64,000 bases of DNA, from the NCBI RefSeq assembly GCF_030272615.1, contig NC_081405.1, forward strand, positions 651,826,920 to 651,890,919. The letters run 5' to 3'. Both the position numbers and the translations under genes were made by a program. The notes under the pieces were generated by a model that saw only the letters and a program-made list of their open reading frames with translations, had not been told where the DNA came from and did no database searches. Positions 57,707 to 64,000 of the stretch are shown one piece after another. This DNA comes from Cryptomeria japonica. Taxonomy: Eukaryota; Streptophyta; Pinopsida; Cupressales; Cupressaceae. Position 1 is the stretch's first letter. Every line of letters starts with the position of its first letter.

Positions 57707-59190
57707 TGTTGGCATTATGTGAACCGGTATGAGGACATAATGACATTGTATGTTGTCATTGATGTCAATATGCTGAAGAGGTGAGAACCAACATAACACT
57801 ATGAACTGACATTTTTTGCCAAAGTGAAGTGGTGTGCTTGTTCAAGGTGAACCGACATATGGTTATGGGAACCAACACATGGAAGCGTTGTATGACTACC
57901 AGTTGGTAGTGTCAACTTCAAGATTTTCAGTTGAAGTGCTTCAAGCCTGTATGGTTCAATCGGTGAAATTTTGTGATGAGTTAGCATTGTAATGAAGAGT
58001 AGATCATGTTGCCATAATAGCCTTGTGCGCATGAAGGATCTTGCATAAAAGAGATTATTCCTATCTACCTTGGGAATGTGTGAAGTCTATAAAATGGTGA
58101 TAACGTGTGATGGGTTATTAGCCGCCATGAAATTAGTGAAAATGGATGATGGAGAATGTCTTGAGATTCGATCAAGACTATTGCAATTAATGGAATGTTC
58201 TCAATGGTTAGGATTGAACCATTTGAATTCCTTAACCTAACAGGTTTAGGGTTTATGCTACTAACCTATCTATTTTCCTGAGGTTGTTGGAAAAAGTTGT
58301 GTGTGTGTATCCGAGAGAAGGGATACGTAATTCTTGCCAGACCAAAAGGAGAGAAGTGATATCTACAGAGTGTAAGTGCAGAAGGTGAAGAGGAGCTTAA
58401 GCAGATCTACATTGGCATTGAGTGTTGTTACCAGATCATTATAATACCTATTGATCTTTAACCACCTCAACAATTGGAAAATCCCTTAATAGGGTAGCCT
58501 TAACCGACTTGTTGAAAATCCTTTAACAGGGTAATTCAAAGCTATTGAGTTCGGAATCCTTTAGCTATTGAGTTCTTGAAATCCTCTAACAAGGTAACCT
58601 TTAACAGAGTTTAACCCTTAATCGGGTATTGTAGCCATCCCTTAACTGGGTGATCTATAATAGGATCGGTTCCTTGCAGAACCTTTTGTAATGTCTCTAA
58701 CCGGACAAGGCTCCTAATAGAGTGGACTTCTAAAGAGTTCAAAAAAAACTTGTGTGTATTCATCCCCACCATTGTTTTTCCCAATTGGGTTTCCATGTGA
58801 AAAAATATGTGTGTCATGTGTGATGCTTTTATCTTGTGATGCTTTGCTATTGTCTGTCAAGCATACGATGGTTCTGTGTTTTATGTCTGTCAATAAAACA
58901 TGTTGAACTAGCTATTATTATGATCTGATGATAGATTATTTGTTTATGCATAAGGGTGAAATGGTAGTGTAGTTTCGAGTTGAGTGAAAAGCTAAGTGAG
59001 TAACCAGTTAATGTTTGTCTCAGACATTCTTAGCTTTACCGGTTGCACTCTGTTTCAAACCAGTGTCACTGTCTACCAGTCATTTGAAGTGTCTACTTTC
59101 AAACCATTTTTGGACTGTATTTTTGTCTGTATTGATTCACCCCCCCTCTCAGTACCAGTTTGGTACTACTCGCTCATCATTAAGTTATCA
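57707..59190 (+). repeat. 3' LTR of Cop1, full length
   Basis: 1484 bp, TGTTGGCATTATG...AAGTTATCA. It contains the mini-hairpin repeats at 58479-58651 and the pyrimidine 'gattcaccccccc' tract near its end. It differs from the 5' LTR by many substitutions and small indels, so the insertion is old. Confidence 0.9.
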
Positions 59191-60598
59191 ACTATTTCAG
59201 GAAGGACAGTCCTAAACTTGATGGAACCAACTATGGCATATGGAAGATCGGAATGGAGACACATATGAACTGCATTGGAAAAGACATCTGGGATGTTACA
59301 AATAATGGTTATACTGCTACTGTACCAGCTCAGCCTAGTCCAGCTACTTGACTAAAGATGAATAAAATGATTGCAAAGCAAGAGAAGCACTTTTGAGCGC
59401 ATTATCAGATCAACAAATAATGGGACTATCAGATAGGTCTACTGCTAAAGCTATTTGGGATCATTTGGAAACACTGAATGAAGGAGATTCCATAGTCAAA
59501 ATTACAAAACTTGAAAGCTTCCAGGTCAGGTATGAACATCTGAAAATGGAAGAAGATGAAAGGATTTATGCTTTTATGGAGAGAGTAAATGAAATTGTTT
59601 TGGGTATTAAATGTTGTGGAGGAACCTTAAGTGACGATGAAATTGTTTCAAAACTTTTAAGAGGATTTCCACCGGCATATAAAATGAAGGTTATTGCTAT
59701 AAATGAGTTAAGAACAATGCCTAATACATCAGTAACTAGGGATACATTGATTGGGAAACTTTCAGCTTTTGAAATTTAGGAATTTGGTCTTGTTGCTACT
59801 ATTAAGAAAGATTTGGCCTTTAAAGCATTGACATCATCTGCTCCATCATTTGATAAATCTGATTGGAAAGCCTTTTATGCAAGAGAACTTGAAGAAAGCA
59901 AGAAAGAAAATGAAGAACTTGAAGAACTTGAAGCACTATTTGCAAGGAAAATGCCTAAAGGTCTAGTTGGAAGTAAGTATGAAGGTAAAGCACCCTTTAA
60001 ATGTTTTAACTGCAATAAGATTGGTCATATGGCTCCGAGATGCCCTAATATACATTCTAGAATAAGAGAAGAAGCTAGAAGAATGTACAAGCCTAATCCT
60101 GAATATCAGAGATACAAATTTAAGAAAAATAAAGACAAATCTTGTTACATTGCTGATGAAGGTGTGACTGATGATTCTAATGAAGATCCGGTAGACAATG
60201 GATGGGTTTTTGTTGCTATAACAAAAGATCAACCAACACCTACTGCTCAACCGGTAGTACAAGCCTTGACAGCTAAAGTTGAAGTAAAGGATGAATGGAT
60301 CATTGATTTAGGATGCTCACATCATATGACAAGAGACAAAGGTAAATTCTTGAACTTTCAAGAATACAATGGCGGTTTAGTAAGATTTGGAGATGACAGA
60401 GCTTGTTCAATCAAAGGTAAGGGTTCAATATCTCTTGATGGTAAGCATAACATTGACAATGTCTACTATGTTGAAGGATTAAAGCATAATCTTTTAAGTG
60501 TTGGTCAATTAGTTGAGAAAGGATTTCAGTTACAATTTAAGAATGGAAAACGTAAAATCATGAATAGAACTAGTTTGGAAATTGCAACCAGTAATTAG
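59191..60598 (+). pseudogene. Cop3 gag and protease, 5'-truncated
   Basis: The sequence enters directly in gag codons (FRKDSPKLDGTNYGIWKIGM) without LTR, primer-binding site or start codon. Gag continues with ALSDQQIMGLSDRSTAKAIW, NEIVLGIKCCGGTLSDDEIV and KLSAFEI, with a stop near 59777. The zinc knuckle CFNCNKIGHMAPRC (about 60001-60042) is intact. The protease core reads IIDLGCSHHMTRD, where DSG has become DLG, so protease is likely inactive. The frame is open from 59813 to a stop at 60598. The family is that of Cop0 and Cop2, on the opposite strand. Confidence 0.9.
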
Positions 60599-61261
60599 AC
60601 TAGAGGTAATATTTTTCATTTGAAGAATAGTGAAAAGACATGCTTGATTGCACATATAGATGAAAGTTGGTTATGGCTTAAGAGACTCTGTCATGTAAAC
60701 TTTGATAGTATGGTAAAGATCAATACTACTAAGGCAGTTAGAGATTTACCTGAAATTGTCAAACCTCACAATACAATATGTAAGGAATGTCAATTTGGAA
60801 AACAAGTTAGAGCTACTTTCAAAAGTATTCCAGAAAAATCAAATAATGCTCTTGATTTGATTCACACTAATTTATGTGGTCCAGCTAGAACTAAAAGCTT
60901 ACAAGGTGATAGATATTTCATGCTAATCATTGATGACTATTCTAGAATATGTTGGGTTACTTTTCTCAGAGAAAAATCAGAAGCACTTGGAAAGTTCAAA
61001 CTATTCAAAGCAATGGTTGAAAATGAAACCGGTAAGAAAATCAAATGTTTAAGATCAGATCAAGGAGGAGAATTCACATCTAAGGAATTTAATATATTCT
61101 GTGAAGTGAATGGAATCAAAAGACAACTATCAGCACCTCGGACACCACAACAAAATGGAGTTGTTGAAAGGAAGAAGAGAACTATCTTGGATGCAACAAG
61201 AAGTTTGTTATCAGAAGAAAACCTACACCATGTATATTGGAGAGAAGCAGTCAGTACAACG
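60599..61261 (+). pseudogene. Cop3 integrase, truncated
   Basis: Open from about 60599 to beyond 61261, this reads SWLWLKRLCHVNFDSMVKI (first zinc His replaced by Leu), CKECQFGKQVRATFKS, LIHTNLCGP (first catalytic Asp replaced by Asn), MLIIDDYSRICWVTFLREKS, CLRSDQGGEFTS and TPQQNGVVERKKRTILDATR. It ends in YWREAVSTT, where at 61262 the sequence turns to unrelated AT-rich DNA. RT and RNase H are missing from the window. Confidence 0.92.
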
Positions 61262-62073
61262 TGCCATGCCCAAAATTTAGGGCAAAAACGGAATGATTTT
61301 TTTTTAAAAACAACTAGTTAATTAACAAAGTTTGCTTTCACGACATGTTTTAACATGTTGGTCATAACAAAGTTCAAACTAACTCTTGATACTAACTAAG
61401 TATCGAAACTTAATTAAAATTCATTTGCGGAAACTAAATATTTTAATTTATTTTCTCCTCAAATATAGTCATTAGTTTAACTTATTAAACTCATTTAAGT
61501 TGGTAGACGGAGATAAAAATTGATCTCTGATAAGGTCATAACATCTAAATTTCTCTTTAAATCATTAATTAATTTAATGGATTTAGGTGTCAACCTAATT
61601 TTCTAAACGACATTAACCAATGAGGAAAAATTATCTTTCCAAAATCAAATTTGGCTTTCAAGGAATTAATTTTTTTTTTATTAAATCAAGGCTTCACAAA
61701 TAATTAATTTGATAAAATAATTAATTGGGATTAAAATTTCCACATCTATCTTAAATGAAAACCCTAACCAATTTTAAATATAAATTTCTTTTCCACAACT
61801 TTTAAATTAAACTTATGAAAACCCTAAATTATAATTCATTATAAAATTACTTCTTTGACCCCTTTTTTTTTAAACCCTTAAACTTATTTATCTTTCCCTC
61901 TACCCTAGCTTTAACTGAGCTAGGGTTTTCTCTTCTTAAATTTATTATATATATTTTTTAAAACCCTGCATTACCACGCAGGGCGGCCATGGCAGAATAT
62001 CGGGTTGAGCGAACATAGGAGGAGGTGAAAACATGGAGGAGGAGGAAGGTGGAGGTCGGTGCCGCCGAAGGCT

Positions 62074-62270
62074 CCACTATGCAAGGCATAGTGGGCTCGG
62101 CCGCCGACCACTGTGTATAACACAGTGCGCACGGCCACCGGCCACTGTGCAGTGCACGGCGAGCTCGGCCCACCGACCATTGTGCAATACACAGTGGTTT
62201 CGGCCGCTGGCCACTATGCCATCCATAGTGCGCTCGGCCGTCGGCCACTGTGCATTGCACAGTGCGCTTG
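62074..62270. repeat. Tandem hairpin array, six units of about 34-36 bp
   Basis: Each unit has a GC-rich part (CGGCCG, CGGCCACCGG) and a short palindrome of the type CCACTGTGC...GCACAGTGG. Clear stems: 62074-62082 with 62086-62094, 62109-62116 with 62120-62127, 62212-62218 with 62224-62230, and 62246-62253 with 62257-62264. Units 3 and 4 (centres near 62151 and 62186) are decayed. Stem changes are paired in places (CACTATG with CATAGTG, CACTGTG with CACAGTG), so base pairing is kept while sequence varies. Confidence 0.8.
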
Positions 62271-62340
62271 GCGCCCGACAGAAACCCTCCGCTAAATCAT
62301 TTTTTGTTTTAATTTTTTTTTTCTTTAAAATTTTTTTTTT

Positions 62341-62359
62341 ATATATATATATATATATT
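62341..62359. repeat. (AT)n microsatellite
   Basis: A short AT dinucleotide run follows T-rich sequence (62308-62340). Confidence 0.85.
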
Positions 62360-64000
62360 TGTTATTAAGATTATAACAAAAATAGTGAAAGAAGATTATT
62401 TATATTTTCAATTACAGAGATGAATAATGTTTTTTTTTTGTCATTTGCTTTATGAATATAGGATTTAGATGGAATTTTATATATTCCTAACGCTCTGATT
62501 TTTTTCTTACAGTTATATTTTCAAAGACATAAACATGATATTGCTGGAGTCTAGGGTAAATAAATATAAAAGAAATCAACAAAGTAAATAACTATAAATT
62601 TATTTTCTGCAATATAATATCCATAGATATCAATAAATTTTATAGCAACTTAAAAATCTAAAGTTTAATAAACTCAAGATAAGGGAGTAAAAGAGAGGAA
62701 TGCTTAGGATTTTATTCTTAAAATTAATTGTAAAATCTCATTTCTTGCAACTAATATCTTCTAGGGTTCATACATCTTAGATCTTACTTTAGGAAAAATA
62801 ATCTGCATTATACACCTTTAATACAACATGCATACATTCATTAAATAGTTAACAAAACATACTAATATTTTTCCACAAGTAAAAAGTAGGAAACTTCACA
62901 AATAAGAGGAAATACTGAATCAAATAAAACTGATCTTCATATTAAAATGAATATTGCATGCAAATCAAAGATAGCTTTCTTTTTTTTTAAACCACAAATA
63001 GAAATAAAACAAGCTTTTTACAACTTTAAGATATTCTGTAAAATTTACAAGATGTTTCTTTTTTTTTAACTGCAATATTAAATCACATAGCCTATCTCAG
63101 AAATTACAACTTGCCTCTCATTCAACGAATGAGGGTATATTTCTACTATCAAATTTAGTCAATTAACTGCAAATGGATTTAAGTATCTCCAACAATAATC
63201 TTCTGTATCTTTTCACTGTTCCTATTCTCTTCTCTTGACTTTCCTGCATAATAAATCACAATATGACCACAGAGTGCTCACCTCCCAGCCTAGGCTAACT
63301 GGTAGCCACCCCCGAGCTCAGAGAACCAATTCCTAGACGGGTAACAAACATGCAAACTCCAAGAAGACAAAAATACACACATAGATTTTCAAGCACACTC
63401 CCAACTTGGCTACACAACACCACACTTTGGTGATGGTCTTTTCAAAGGGTGGTAGTGGACCAATACCCTGAGGAGAACTGCAAGTATGGAAAAATAAGTA
63501 GCCACCTCATGGCACAATAAATACATCAAGAATCTCAATCCCCATATTCCTTATGCCCCCCAAAGGCATTCTAGCCTTATATCCCTCCTTATGACTCCCA
63601 TTGCACAAACAGGCCATGCAGCAAGGGTCACACAAAGATCCCTTGTGATCGCTCTCAAATGAGAGTTTGTCACTCGAGGGTTGTCACTGCTACCACCCAC
63701 AAGATCCTCTCCTCTCCCAAGAGTAAGAGGTCTTGAGAAAACTCCCAAAACACATCAAGCAAAATGCAAAATTTTCAAAAAAAATTCTAAAACAAGTCAT
63801 TCAAGAACATAGATTTCTTCTCCAATCATATACTCAAACACATACAAGAAAATAGACATTTTAAAGAATAATCTAACCAACCTTAATCTGCCCAATGGTA
63901 GTATAATATTTGAGGAAGAGCTGCCCAATCCACAGATCTTCTTCTTCTACCCTTGGTTAAATTTCTTATTCCAAAACTTTACTTTTCTTTTCAAAATTTT

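Larger units (their letters stand above)
51976..59190 (+). mobile_element. Cop1: copia element, plus strand, 5' LTR truncated
   Basis: The order is truncated 5' LTR (51976-53348), primer-binding site (53351-53362), gag, protease, integrase, RT, RNase H, polypurine tract (57695-57705) and full 3' LTR (57707-59190). It has the same copia organisation as Cop2 but belongs to a different family, with longer LTRs and a different gag. No target duplication can be checked because the left end is lost. The right end abuts Cop3 gag codons. Confidence 0.9.
61262..64000. mobile_element. Start of an unclassified insertion into Cop3, running past the window end
   Basis: The copia text stops abruptly at 61261/61262. 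The new sequence starts TGCCATGCCCAAAATTTAGG, which has a TG start as for an LTR; this is inference. 61262-62030 is AT-rich with no gene. A GC-rich hairpin array follows at 62074-62270, then T-rich and AT microsatellite sequence (62300-62359). 62360-64000 is non-coding with nothing recognisable. No primer-binding site, second end or target duplication was found, so type and strand are open. Confidence 0.4.

Noticed and set aside
62074-62270. CRISPR-like repeat spacing
   Set aside because: Units are directly tandem palindromes without unique spacers, and the context is a plant nuclear genome.
62033-62368. Open frames on both strands with repetitive peptides across the GC-rich hairpin array
   Set aside because: The openness comes from GC-rich tandem repeats lacking stops in several frames; no protein family or start context supports a gene.
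63551-63748. Minus-strand open frame near the window end
   Set aside because: No recognisable motif, surrounding sequence non-coding, length within chance expectation.

Overview
The window is a block of nested long terminal repeat (LTR) retrotransposons from a plant nuclear genome. The evidence is several Ty1/copia polyproteins, a tRNA-iMet-type primer-binding site (TGGTATCAGAGC), Ty3-type gag sequence, solo LTRs with 5-bp target-site duplications (TSDs), and fragments of typical plant enzymes. I see no intact host gene, rRNA or tRNA gene. The depth of nesting and decay suggests a large, repeat-rich genome, possibly a gymnosperm; that last step is weak inference.

Layout. 1-1519: 3' end of a plus-strand copia-like element (coiled-coil ORF end, polypurine tract, LTR). 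1520-33092: one minus-strand copia element ('Cop0') in three pieces (1520-1722, 19348-19935, 30333-33092). It is split by two members of a second family: element A (1723-19347, TSD CATCC) and element B (19936-30332). 33093-34215: remnant of a plus-strand element and AT-rich DNA. 34221-38426: solo LTR 'D' of the A/B family in the opposite orientation (TSD CAACC). 39322-51482: a three-level nest. Solo LTR 'E' (TSD ATTAA) holds minus-strand copia 'Cop2' (40169-51458, TSD GTTCC/GTTCT), whose 5' LTR holds 4.1-kb insertion 'F' (46572-50675, TSD TAAAC) full of scrambled repeats. 51976-59190: plus-strand copia 'Cop1'. 59191-61261: truncated plus-strand copia 'Cop3'. 61262-64000: start of another insertion carrying a GC-rich tandem hairpin array.

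The most interesting system is the A/B/D family. It has very long LTRs (about 2.9-4.7 kb), a primer-binding site TGGCGACTC..., and one long gag-like ORF of about 890 codons. I could find no protease, reverse transcriptase or integrase. It therefore looks non-autonomous and gag-only. Each LTR has a variable segment, probably U3, that differs between copies and holds pieces of host genes in the element's sense orientation: a coclaurine N-methyltransferase-like (SAM-dependent) piece in both LTRs of A, a GH31 alpha-xylosidase/alpha-glucosidase-like piece in both LTRs of B, and an unidentified open segment in a third LTR. This looks like repeated transduplication of host sequence into the LTR itself.

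All coding regions are pseudogenic, with stops, frameshifts, deletions and lost catalytic residues. The genes do not form a working pathway. The elements are linked by insertion order: Cop0 before A and B; E before Cop2 before F.
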